A program made the position numbers and the translations under genes. Under the pieces are notes generated by a model. It had not been told where the DNA came from. It saw only the letters and a list, made by a program, of their open reading frames with translations, and made no database searches. Positions 44,165-54,197 of a stretch of DNA of 64,000 nt are shown piece by piece. This DNA is from Neoceratodus forsteri (taxonomy: Eukaryota; Chordata; Ceratodontiformes; Ceratodontidae), in the NCBI GenBank assembly GCA_016271365.2, contig CM057456.1:608597501-608661500 (forward strand). The letters are read 5' to 3'. Each line of letters opens with the position of its first letter. Position 1 is the stretch's first letter.

Positions 44165-45010
44165 AATTCAGTGTGGTGTGCAGTCGCCTGCACCAGCAGG
44201 GGTAAAGAATACTTTCAGGATTGTCCGAGGAGGCCCGCCGGTACAGCGATAGCTACCGGCACCTCAGACTCGGTACAGTGGCATGCGGCTCAGCGGGGGG
44301 GGGACCTTCCAGGCACAGGTCGCCCTCGCCGCCCCTCCTTCGACTCAACTACAGCAGGTGGTCTGGCTACAGAATGTCTGCAGAGCAGGGGACCACTCGC
44401 CTTTAAGAGAGGCGAGTAGCCAGCGTTACTTAGTGGAGGTCCAATGAGCAGCAGAAGCACAACGGCACCAAGTCCGAAATAGTCTGGAGTGGGCGTGGAA
44501 GCGTGGCCGGGTCCATCGGCATGTAGGGACAATGGAGACTCCAGGAAGCACGCAGGTAAGGGTGATTTCGATCCCCGATTTCACCCTCGCGGCAAGACGC
44601 TCCCCTTCCTAGTAAAGTCCAACAATTCAGTGTGGTGTGCAGTCGTCTGCACCAGCAGGGGTAAAGAATACTTTCAGGATTGTCCGAGGAGGCCCGTCGG
44701 TACAGCAATAGCTACCAGCACCTCAGACTCGGTACAGTGGCACATGGCTCGGGGGGGGGCCCTTCCAGGCACAGGTCGCCCTCGCCTCCCCTCCTCCGAC
44801 TCAACTACAGCAGGTGGTCTGGCTACAGAATGTCTGCAGAGCAGGCTCCCAGTCGCCTTTAAGAGAGGCGAGTAGCCAGCGTCACTTAGTGGAGGTCCAA
44901 TGAGCAGCAGGAGCACAACGGTGCCAAGTCCAAAATAGTCTGGAGCGAGCGTGGAAGCGTGGCTGGGTCAGTCGGCATGTAGGGACAATGGAGACTCCAG
45001 GAAGCACTTG
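44165..45010 (-). repeat. Two ~390-bp direct repeats, period 459, at the 5' side of the LINE
   Basis: 'aattcagtgtggtgtgcagt' occurs at 44165 and 44624. The two copies stay alignable for ~390 bases, to 'actccaggaagcac' at about 44548 and 45007. About 70 bases separate them. They lie just upstream, on the minus strand, of the LINE coding region. They may be 5' UTR monomers carrying the promoter, as in some mammalian L1s; that role is inference. Confidence 0.8.
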
Positions 45011-45374
45011 GACAGGATAATTAAAAAAAACTGTTTTATGAACTACTGGAGACAATTTATTTTTGTGTTTATTTTGACACAGGGTTCAAAAGACCTGCTG
45101 CTTAGCCATGCACTGTTTCTCATTTTCCCTTTGCAAACCAGTACAGAATAATTTTACAGTATGCAGCTGTGATAGGTTGAAGTGCCTACAGAAATCATTA
45201 GTGGTCACCAGCAGTATAACTGCAACTTCCAGCTTCTAGTGCTGAGGCTACTCGTCAGAATTATTCAGCAGGTGAGTCAGAATCAGGGGTTTCCTTAGCA
45301 GCTTCGGTACAATTTCTTTCATTCATTCATTCATTTGGTCATTTATTAAAACTATGCTTCCAGGAAACATTACT
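45011..45374. other. No recognisable feature
   Basis: AT-rich sequence with a (CATT)n run near 45320. No gene. Confidence 0.45.
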
Positions 45375-47112
45375 TTCTATTTATTTATTTATGACTTTGA
45401 TAAGCAGGTAGGTGCACTGATCCCATGGACCATTTTCAGGCACGCCCCGGGCCACATATAATGGTACAGGAGTATCTTTAAGCAAAATACATCGAACAGT
45501 TGAGCAGCTTAACAATGATGTCAACAGAAAATACAACAGTATTCCAGAAATACAAGGTAGTAAACTTCATTAAAGTAGATGTACAGCAAGACAAGGTATC
45601 AATTTCCATAGCAGACAAAACAAGCAATTTACAATAAGAGTAATTGGACTAACAAGATAAGTGCAGGCGGAGAAACCCCTAGGCAGGGAAGGGGTACCCA
45701 AAAGTGCAGGGGAGTAGAGGGGAGGGAGGAGGGTAGTGCAGGAGAGGAGGGATTGGTGAATATAACACAAAAAAGGGAAAGCTGAAACTAGGATAAACTC
45801 TAGGAGGTTAGAGTGGTCAGGGGAAGGGGGCTACCCAGTAAAGCAAAGGCAGCGGGATTCAGCCAGGAGCCGGTCTTTGAGGCAGGATTTGAACAGGCTG
45901 TGGGTGTCCAGGAAGCGGAGCTCAGCAGGCAGCCTATTCCACAGTGAGGGGGCTGCAGCTGACAGGGCTCTCCCACCCATGTTGGTAGATACCCTGGGAA
46001 CTTTAAGAGGGGGATGTTATTGGAGCGGAGACAACGATGTAGAGTTCGGACTTTGAGAAGGGCTGCAAGGGATGATTCCTGGCCAGTTCGGATGGCATTA
46101 TCAACCACGCAGCAAAGGGCAAAGTCAAAGTGGCCTTGAAGCGGGAACCATCCAAGTGACTGGTAGAGGACACAGTGGTGGGTGGAAAAAGGGACCAGTA
46201 AGGCAAAGCGACAGGCACTGTTGTAGGCAGTAGAAAGTTTAGCCATGAGGGTTGCGGATGACCTAGCATAGATGGTGAAGCAGTAGTTGAGTATAGGGAG
46301 TAGGTTCCCCTGGACAATGGCATGTCGGACCTCAGGGGAGAGGTAGTGCCTGAATCTGTAGGCAGTACCCAGCTTTTGGTGTATCCTGAGAACCACTGAG
46401 TTGATGTGCTCAGAGTAGAAGAGAGAAGAATTGAGCAACACACCTAAGTATTTGAAAGTATTGACATTTTCAAGGACCTGGCCATCAAGGGAGACAATGC
46501 TGAGAGAGGAAGTGGATTTGGACTTGGCTAGGAAGGACTTGGATCCAAACAGCATGGACTTTGTTTTCTTGACATCTACCAAGAGGAAGTTGGCTGCAAA
46601 CCAGTTGTGGGCAGCTGCATAGTTAAGTGTGAGAACTGAGGAAATGCGGGCGAGGGATTTATAGCTGAAGAAAAGGACAAGGTCATCAGCATAGAGGAGG
46701 AGGTTACAGCTGAGGCTGACCGAGGGAAGGGAGTTTATAAATAGGGAGAATAGAAGGGGGCCCAGAATGGAGCCCTGAGGGACACCAGTTGAGACAGGCA
46801 GGATAGGGCAGCAAGCAGGGCTACACACACATATTGGGAACTATCAGAGAGGTAGCTCTTGAACCAGTTAGATACCTCATGCGAACAGCCAAGGAGATGT
46901 AGCTTGGACAGGAGGAGGGCGTGGTTGACCATGCTGATAGCCTTAGAGAGGATAACAAAAATGGCACCAGTGGCATTTCCATGGTTCATGTTCGTAAGGA
47001 TGTGGTCGGTCAGTAGTGCAAGGGCAGTAAAGGTACCGTCCATTAGAACACGTCTTTTCATTTCCAAAGGTGTCCTGTGGGATGTTGCACACAAATGACA
47101 GCAACTGGTCAA
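45375..47112 (-). pseudogene. 5'-truncated LINE with intact YADD
   Basis: The 3' tail is at 45375 (TATTTATTTATTTATG on plus). On the minus strand 47112-46735 encodes 'TALALLTDHILTNMNHG', 'GAIFV.LSKA' and 'WFKSYLSDSSQYV'. After a frame change, 46828-45800 encodes 'STGVPQGSILGPLLFSLF', YADD (46682-46693), 'VDVKKTKSMLFG', 'FKYLGVLLNSSL' and the C-terminus. The motif A Asp is replaced ('VILSKA' instead of 'VDLSKA'). The copy lacks the endonuclease, so it is a dead-on-arrival insertion related to 38996-45010. Confidence 0.87.
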
Positions 47113-47414
47113 CAGATTAAAAACATTCAGTCATCTATCAGTGTTTTAGCTAAACTATGGCAGAGTTCAAACAAAGTAAAATGTGATTTAAATGTATTAC
47201 TGCCAATTGCACGATTTAGGACCTCCTTTGCTAGTGTTATCTATAACCGCTGTGATTGCCAGGGATGAATAACCTAAATGATTTTATTGATTTCCTTTTT
47301 ATATTCCTTTTCATATGAAAGTCAATCTAATTTATTTACCTTGGGCAGCCCAGCTGTGATGCAACATCTCAGTTTCAGTGGTGTCCTGCGTCTGCACAGT
47401 TTTGCAGTAATTTA
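47113..47414. other. No recognisable feature
   Basis: Short unique-looking stretch between a LINE and a solo LTR. Confidence 0.4.
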
Positions 47415-49244
47415 TGTAACCCCTAGGTGACGCTATCCCAAGGGCTACTACCCCTGCCTGATTTGCCACTAACAGGTTGAGGGGCCTGGATCCGATGGCG
47501 GGTGCCTCCATCCAGAGGTCAGGGTTTGCAATAGTTAAACTAACTTGGTCACAGCCCTCTGAGACACTGCGACCCCCCTTTCTTCCCACTAGTGGCCCAC
47601 ACAATATATCAGAATTACCTTCACAGTATACACTTACTCCCAGGACTGGTTTGGTCAGCGTGACTCCGGGGACTCCCTGAAAAACAAGATGATACAGTGC
47701 AAAAACCACAGTACAATACTTTAACATAGACGAATACCTCAGGCAGTGTAACTTTGCTGAAACAAACAGATCTGATTTATTTAGGGGGGATATAACAAGG
47801 ACGGGGAAATCAGGTTAATTAGTTTAAACGCATTAATAATCACAGTACTGTGCACATATTTCAGAATCTCAAATGTCCCTAATGTCACTCTTACTGGGTA
47901 CCCAGGCAATAGGAGACTAGCCTATTTGGTGCAGCTGGTTGGGGCCCTGAAGATGGAAAATGCATGCACAATATCCAAATTGTAATCCGGAGCCGGTAGG
48001 CTCAGTTCGTGGAGAAAGAAAGGAAAAGTAATCAGATGTAACACTTGTAATTAGATGATGGCACGGAGCTACTCTAATTTGTACTCACAAATTCAATGCT
48101 GAAACTGAATGGAAGGCAGATTGTCCTGGATTGCCAGGAGGAGCAGACCATGTGGACAAAGGTCCTTGTGACTGGACCCACGGCAGTTCAGAGCAAATGG
48201 ATGTAGTCTGGATTAAGCTGGGGTTTACTTGCAGCTTCATGCACTTAATTCACTGTACAGGGGATTTGAAACGCGAGTCCCCACAAGCACTACACACATT
48301 TATATGGAAAAAGAAAGTACTATACCAGGCAGGCTGCTTCTCTATCCCGATCGCAATTACTGCACAATACCCGGGAGAACACACAGCAGATTCAGTTCCT
48401 GACAGACTGAGCGCGATTCAGCAATTTCTCCAGTCTTCTACAAGGTGAGCCTGGTTTCTACTCTTCAGATCTCCTTGATTCTCTTCACAGGTCGGATTCA
48501 GTCCGAACAAGCACTTGCACAAGCTGCAGACCAAAACTTGGGGCCTTATACGCGTTTCCCGACTAAAACTGCACACCGAAGGAGTACAGGACTCCTTTCC
48601 TCTTCACTGCCAGAGCTAAACTGAAACTCCAGTAGACAAAACCGGGCACTTCCTTTGAGTTCCTCCCAGTTCTTGGCTGGATTGGCTGTCACTCACAATA
48701 GACTCCCCCTGTTGGTGCAAAAAGGCGCCGAAGTCCAAACTACATTTCCCAGAGTCACTGCCCATACAATCCTCTTGTGGCTGGCTCAGATTATGAGTCC
48801 AAGTTCTGATTCATCCATAGGCACCATTTTAGAGCTCCCTTAACCCACACTGATTGGTCCAGTTCAGCAGTTCAAAACTAGAATGCGGAACTAGGCAAAC
48901 ACAGTTCTGATTGCAAAGAAAAGCAGGTTAGACAAACTGTATTTTCATTATTACTCTAAATGATTTCTGGCAAACAGCAACATCTTTCAGATAGGTTCCC
49001 TTTGCACTCCTAGCGACTACAAAAAAAGGAGCGAATTGGCAGCAGCTCGAGTGGGACTCAAGCAGAGAAACACACAGTCCCCCCATACAAACTAATTATG
49101 TCTGCAAGCAGACAGCTCTTAAAGAGGCTCTAAAAGCACTCACAGATAAATGGCTTAAACGCCAAACACCATTCAGGCTCGGAGCATTCAAGCAAGCTCC
49201 TGGAAGTCTTTTGGGAACCCCCATTTGCAGGGGGGTTACATTTA
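47411..49244 (-). mobile_element. Solo LTR of the PNMA-type element family, with 4-bp target duplication
   Basis: 47415-49240 (1826 bases) is the reverse complement of the LTR at 52456-54137 and 60703-62393. It runs from TGTAACCCC (minus strand, 49240) to GGTTACA (47415). Shared landmarks include 'gtggccactagtgggaagaa'-type sequence near the 3' end and 'ctctttaagagctg' near the 5' end. Its AATAAA lies at 47778-47773. TTTA flanks both sides (47411-47414, 49241-49244). A solo LTR arises by recombination between the two LTRs of an insertion. Confidence 0.9.
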
Positions 49245-49359
49245 AAAGGACAATGATCCCCCAGAGACCCTCACTAGCTATGCACTTAAATACCTGCAAA
49301 GCACTAAATTATTTGTAACATTAAACTTTAAACTACTATAAACAATGTATTCTAATTTG

Positions 49360-49722
49360 CAATTTTTTGACCAGAAAAGGTGCATTGAGCTGCAACAGCT
49401 CATTTCCAGGTGTTGGGGCCTGTTTTACTGACAGGGGGAATGCTGGCCATGACACTGGAGAAGATCACCTGCTCTTCCTCAATAAGTGCCTTGGCATAGC
49501 TGGACAATAACCAGAAATGGGCAGACAGACCTCGGTTTAACATCTCATCAAAAGGACGGCACCATAACAGTGCAGCAACTCCCCCAATACTGCACTACAG
49601 TATCAGTTAGAGCCAGCATTTTCCCAAGTACCTGATGTGGGGCTAGAGCCCACAAACTTCTGAATTTCCAACCCAAAAGGTGAGCAAGGATGCTACCTTC
49701 TGAGCCACTGATACTAACTGTA
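49360..49722 (-). mobile_element. tRNA-derived SINE, minus strand
   Basis: On the minus strand a tRNA-like head (A box 'agtggctcagaaggtagc' near 49711, B-box-like 'gggctctagcccc' near 49651) is followed by a body. The body contains 'gatgagatgttaaaccgagg' (about 49551-49532), a motif I recognise from widespread vertebrate SINEs. The 3' end ('ggaaatgagctgttgcag', then 'ccttttctggtcaaaa' near 49366) resembles the tails of the L2-like LINEs here. A full-length or nearly full-length copy. Confidence 0.75.
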
Positions 49723-50159
49723 TTTAGCAAAGGCTTTAAAATATGAGAGGAGTTTTAAAAACAAGTGAATATGAGTTACCATATTTTTATCTGGAAAACA
49801 TTGTTTCAATTTTGTAGTCATGTGTGTCATCAGATGGGAAAATGTGGACATCAGGTTTGTGAGTAACATGTTTTGTCTATTTCTTTGCAACTCTATTCAT
49901 CTCCCCTTGCACATCAGCCACTGCCCCCTTCGCTGTCATCAGCATCGTCATCCCATCCACTGAGGCCTCCTGCCTGGGCTCCTGGAGCGCTGGACCACCA
50001 ACAACACACTGTTGCACTGACCTGCCCCCTGGCTTGCCCAGTGGGGCAGGGTTGCCTTCTGCTTCTTGGTGACTCCACCACACTATCCAGTCCACCTGTG
50101 GTGGAGGGGAAGTTCGGAGCTACCCCCAGGATCAGTTAGCACAGTCATGGTAATGGACA
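49723..50159. other. No supported gene
   Basis: Unique-looking. An 88-codon frame at 49873-50139 is Ser/Pro/Leu-rich without a recognisable domain. Confidence 0.4.
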
Positions 50160-50515
50160 TGGGGGGGGGCAGGGTGAGGCTTCTTCTGCCTGTTCAGTTG
50201 CTATTTTATCCTATTTTTTCCCCAAGTACTGCCCATGCAATAGCACCCAGGCCCATCTGTGCGTGTTTTCACACAGCATGCTGGCGTCTGCAGCACCACC
50301 CCCTCAACTGAGGCCAAGGTGCACCTCCACTAGATGGTGGTCACATACTGAGTGCCTGAGCACCCCTCCCACTTCCAGAGAAGAGCAGTCCTGGGACATT
50401 CAATCCTCCTCCTCTCCTGGCTGGCACTCAGACAAATAAAGCTCGTTCCTCAACTCACGCTGTCAGCATTGCAAACGGTAATGCTACCGCTGCACCAGTG
50501 GGCTGGCTGGTTGTG
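50160..50515 (-). mobile_element. SINE related to the insertion at 3036-3575
   Basis: The minus strand starts with a tRNA-like head: A-box-like 'tggtgcagcggtagcatt' at about 50502-50485 and a weak B box near 50450. The block 50375-50510 aligns with 3410-3533. The rest is less clearly shared. The family is not identified. Confidence 0.6.
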
Positions 50516-51085
50516 AGTAATGTTGCACCAGACATTTAGCCCACTTGCCAGAGGGACAACAAACAATCCCTCTTATTATTTGTAACTGGCTTGAATATCT
50601 GAGCACACAGTATTTTTGGTTTTTGAGATCCTGCTGCAGCACTGTTCCCACAGCAGTAATATTGAGGTCACTGGGCACAATGGTCAAACACGGGTCCATA
50701 GTACAAGCAATGACACCGCTCACACAACTGAAAAGTATAGCATACCAGTGTTACCATATGTGACCCTGGGAACTCTCTATGGTTTCAGTGCCTCACCAGC
50801 TCCAGATCCTTCACCTGTAGGAATGTGACCTGCTGAGGCGCTGATTACGCAAACTTTATAATGGCGTTCCTGAAAACAGTGCTGCCCTGCAAGGGTATGA
50901 GCCATAGAGGCCCTCTCGCCTCCCCACACACTCTTAACACAAAGGTTAGATTAGCTAGCATCCCATCACAGTCGATGCCTAGCCCCCCCCAAAAAAAACT
51001 CTCCTGTTCGAGAGATCTGTGTCACAAAAAGGATTTGAGAGAGAAGACTCTTCAGCTTTCTCAATGAGTTATGCTCAAGGCCCCT
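50516..51085. other. No recognisable feature
   Basis: No domain-bearing frame or repeat that I can support. Confidence 0.4.
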
Positions 51086-51087
51086 AG

Positions 51088-51428
51088 AATTCTGAGATTC
51101 TGCGGTTGCGGAATTTGCCGCAGAATTTGCATCATGCCGCAGAATATATATAGTGCCACAGAATTCATTGTTTTTGGTGAATTTTCATATAAATATACTG
51201 TTTTTTCATAGTGTCAGGCTTTCTTTCCCAGCTCGTTTATCCTGAAGCCCCTCCTCTATGCTCAGCATATGATGTCATCAATGACATCACATCATATTTA
51301 GCCGATGACAGGACTGCATTCTGCCAGAGAAATGAATAAATCATGCCGCAGAAATCAGAAAATGCTGCCGCAAAAGTCAAGGAGCCCTGCCGCAGAAATC
51401 AGAAAATTCTGCCGCAGAACACCAGGGG
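51088..51428. repeat. Irregular repeat of 'tgccgcagaa' words
   Basis: At least seven copies of (t)gccgcagaa(t/a), or one-base variants of it, occur here at irregular spacing, in two clusters (51088-51165 and 51340-51425). They are separated by ~170 bases containing a short 'tgatgtcatcaatgacatca' palindrome (about 51267-51290). This looks like expansion of a 12-15 base unit within a repeat I cannot name. Confidence 0.7.
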
Positions 51429-51596
51429 CCCTGGTTATGCTGCAGCAGCACCATCCTGGACATTCCAGTATCCATCATGTGATGTATAGTGACATCGCTG
51501 GATAGGGATTCAGAGTCCTCTCCTGACATTGTGATTACTGCTCTTCAGAATTATTTTTCTTAATTACAGTCTTGGCTTATTATAAAATAGAGGATA

Positions 51597-51751
51597 ATGT
51601 ATGGTCCTCTATTGGTAACTGGTCTGTTAACCATTGGGAGGTTGCCAGGGCGACCATGTAAACCTCGAGCGCGAAGCTTGAGAGGTTTACGTCGCCATGA
51701 CAACCTCGAGACGGTTAACATTAACAGGTTGCCAATAGAAGGACCATACAT
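51597..51751. repeat. 155-bp hairpin (MITE-like)
   Basis: The left arm begins ATGTATGGTCCTCTATTGG and the right arm ends with its near-complement. Inner blocks 'gttaacc', 'gaggttg' and 'gtaaacctc' also pair around a short loop at about 51671-51678. A T run follows, then another copy of the arm start ('gtatggtcc', 51766). Confidence 0.8.
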
Positions 51752-51765
51752 TTTTTTTTTATAGT

Positions 51766-52035
51766 GTATGGTCCCAAGAAAAAGGTAACACAGCTCCTTA
51801 CTTTACCAAATAGAATCACCGCCGTAGCCATTCAGTCCTTCCCTTACCGCTGCCTGCATCCGTAGGTTCCTGAGAGTGAAAAAAGAAGTGCACATGTGCA
51901 GACCGATCCCCATTGTTACCTATCGAAGTGACGTATCATCGATAGGTTAACAACATTACTAAGTCACATCGATGGTATAACAACCTTAGGAAATAATGAT
52001 TTCCTAAGGTTAACAGCGTTCTATCATACATTATA
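51766..52035. repeat. Cluster of perfect small palindromes in a second foldback
   Basis: A 13-bp perfect stem with a 4-base loop lies at 51982-52011 (AACCTTAGGAAAT / ATTTCCTAAGGTT). A 12-13-bp stem lies at about 51916-51952 (GTTACCTATCGA / TCGATAGGTTAAC). The outer right end ('atcatacattata', about 52023-52035) mirrors the 'ataatgtatgg' start at 51594, so 51594-52035 may be one composite element. Confidence 0.6.
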
Positions 52036-52455
52036 AATAAGTTAATACTTAATAAAAACAAATGTTTTTCACTTTTATCCCAAATCTTAAAAAAAAAAAA
52101 TTGCATTCCAGAGTTCAGATTACAAATTTACAATCAAACTTAATTCAATGTGTTGACTCTCTCTCATTGCTGTTTTTTTAATTAGATATTAATCTCAGTT
52201 TTGACTATCATATTTCACACCTTTCTAAGAAATTTAATTCATAACTTAATTTTCTTTATATGAATATATAATAGAAATGACAAAAAGAACTGCACTGGGA
52301 CTCAGGTGCTGCCAATAGGAGAGTTAAACTGTGAAAAAGTAAGTTGTAGCACTCACTATCAAAGATGCCGCTGCAGTCAAGGCAATCTTTCAGTTACTTT
52401 AATTGCATTGCCAAGGTACATAAATTTTAAAATACAGCCACTTTGAAAAAGCACA
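52036..52455. other. No recognisable feature
   Basis: AT-rich flank of the LTR element, with short A and T runs. Confidence 0.45.
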
Positions 52456-54137
52456 TGTAACCCCCCCTACAAATGTGGGTTCTGAAAGCTTTCCCGGAGC
52501 TTGCCTAAATGCTCCGTGCCTGACTGGTGTTTGGCGTAAGGCCGCTAAATGTGGGCGTTGTGAGTGCTTTTAAAGCCTCCAGTACTGCCTCTTTAAGAGC
52601 TGCCTGCTCGCAGGATTTCATGGTACAAATAGGGGGACTGGGGATTCCCTGCTCGAATCCCACCCGGGACTGCTGTCTGATCGCTCCGTTTCTGCAGTTG
52701 CTAGGAGCGCTGAGGGAGCCCCCTCGAAAAGTGTAACTATTTGCCTGAAATCATTTAGAGTGATAGGAAAAATGCAGTTTTGTTTAACCTGCCTTTGTTG
52801 GAGATGGGACTCTGTGTGCTGTGCCCCTCCATCTTGGACCAGGACCATTCAAGGCGTCCAATAGGAGTGAGGGATTATCTAAACTGGAGTAAAAAGCAGC
52901 CAACCAGAAACCAGGACTCTAGATGGAGCCGGCCGACCAATGGGGGCACAGCTGTAATTCTGGGAAGTGGCATTCTGGGCCATGGCGCCGTTTTGCACCA
53001 ATGAGGGCAATAATGAGTGACTGGCATCTGCAGCCCTCCAATGGGATTGGGTGGTGCCCAAATAGAGAGACTTGCCCCAACTGCCAAAGGGCAGAGATGC
53101 TGTGGCTGTGAGCGAGGAAGGAGCCCTGGGCTTCAGCGCCGTTAAGTCTTCGCGCGGGAAGCGTGTGTGTGTAATGAAGGCCAATTTCGGGTGGCTCGGT
53201 CGCCATTGTATTCAGACTAAATCCGCGGGGCAGCGGTCAGAGGAGGCTGTGCAGGAGCGCAGCTACCTGCCAGACTCACCCTGTAGAGGACTAGAGAATC
53301 TGCTAAATCGCGCTCGGTCTGTCAGGACAGTGAAGCTGCAGTGAGATCCCCGGATAGCTGTGAGTTCAGTCGGGTCCTAGGAGCAGCTGCCTGGTATGGT
53401 ACCCCTCTGTTGTTTTCCATATAAATGTGTGAGGAGGCCTTTGAAGCTCAGGCTCAGCCCTGCGAGTGGTGAAACAGTGGTTCTCCGTTGGAGTTGTGAG
53501 TACTGAATCAGGGTAACTCCCTGTTAAAGGTTACAAACGAAGGCCAAATCATCTTGTTGTATTGCTGACTGTGCTAATTGAGCTTTCTGGCTCCATCTGA
53601 TCTGCTCAGGAATTAAATGCTCGTTTGTGTCAGGGCCCCAACCAGCTGCAACGAGGAACTAGCCATTAGGGCTTGGGTACCCACAGACAGTAATTTATAG
53701 GTTAGGCCTGTGCACAGAGCCATAGGTAGATTCTCATATATTGTATGTGGTAAGCTAATCAATCTGACTCCCCCCGGTCCTTGTTATCTCCCCTTAAATA
53801 AATCAGATTGCTTGTTTTGCAAAAGTACACTGGCTAGTTTGTGTATTCATGGGGAAATACCGCACAGTGAATGTGGTGTAACTGTACCTTACTTTTCAGG
53901 GGGTCCCCGGAGAGAGCTGACTGGTTCGAGCTGGGGAGTCAGTGTATATGGTAAGGACACTGAAATTGAACTGTGTGGGCCACTAGTGGGAAGAAAGGGG
54001 GGTTGCAGCAACCCAGAGGGCTGTGACCGAGTCAACCTCGACTGTTCTAACCCCGACCTCATCTGGGCCCCTCACCCTGTTACAGGTAGGGCAGGCAGGG
54101 GTAGTAGCCCTTAGGATAGCGCCCCCTGGGGGTTACA
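52456..54137 (+). repeat. 5' LTR of the PNMA-type element
   Basis: 1682 bases, TGTAACCCC...GGTTACA. The polyadenylation signal AATAAA is at 53797-53802. In the first ~160 bases it differs from the 3' LTR at about one position in seven, which is high for LTRs of one insertion. Confidence 0.92.
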
Positions 54138-54140
54138 AAC

Positions 54141-54160
54141 TGGAGGCACCACTGGGATTA
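54141..54160 (+). promoter_or_regulatory. Candidate primer-binding site
   Basis: TGGAGGCACCACTGGGATT starts 3-4 bases after the LTR end. It begins TGG, as the complement of a tRNA 3' CCA must. By my alignment it agrees best with leucine tRNA 3' ends (about 15 of 19 positions against the general tRNA-Leu pattern). The assignment is tentative. Confidence 0.45.
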
Positions 54161-54197
54161 GCGTCCCCTAGTGGCCGAGTGGGTGAAGTGCAAAAAT

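Larger units (their letters stand above)
38996..45010 (-). mobile_element. L2/CR1-group LINE, nearly complete, minus strand
   Basis: The 3' end is marked by TTATTTATTTTATTTATTTAG on the plus strand at 39000. The coding part runs from 43370 down to about 39600 and contains endonuclease and RT in one frame. A 5' region with two large direct repeats lies above it to about 45010. Damage is limited to one TGA, one inserted retroelement and one or two frameshifts, so this is the best preserved LINE of the window. No target duplication is visible. Confidence 0.8.

Noticed and set aside
51088..51428. CRISPR-like array
   Set aside because: Repeat words are ~10 bases, irregularly spaced, with no spacers of even length, and the context is vertebrate.
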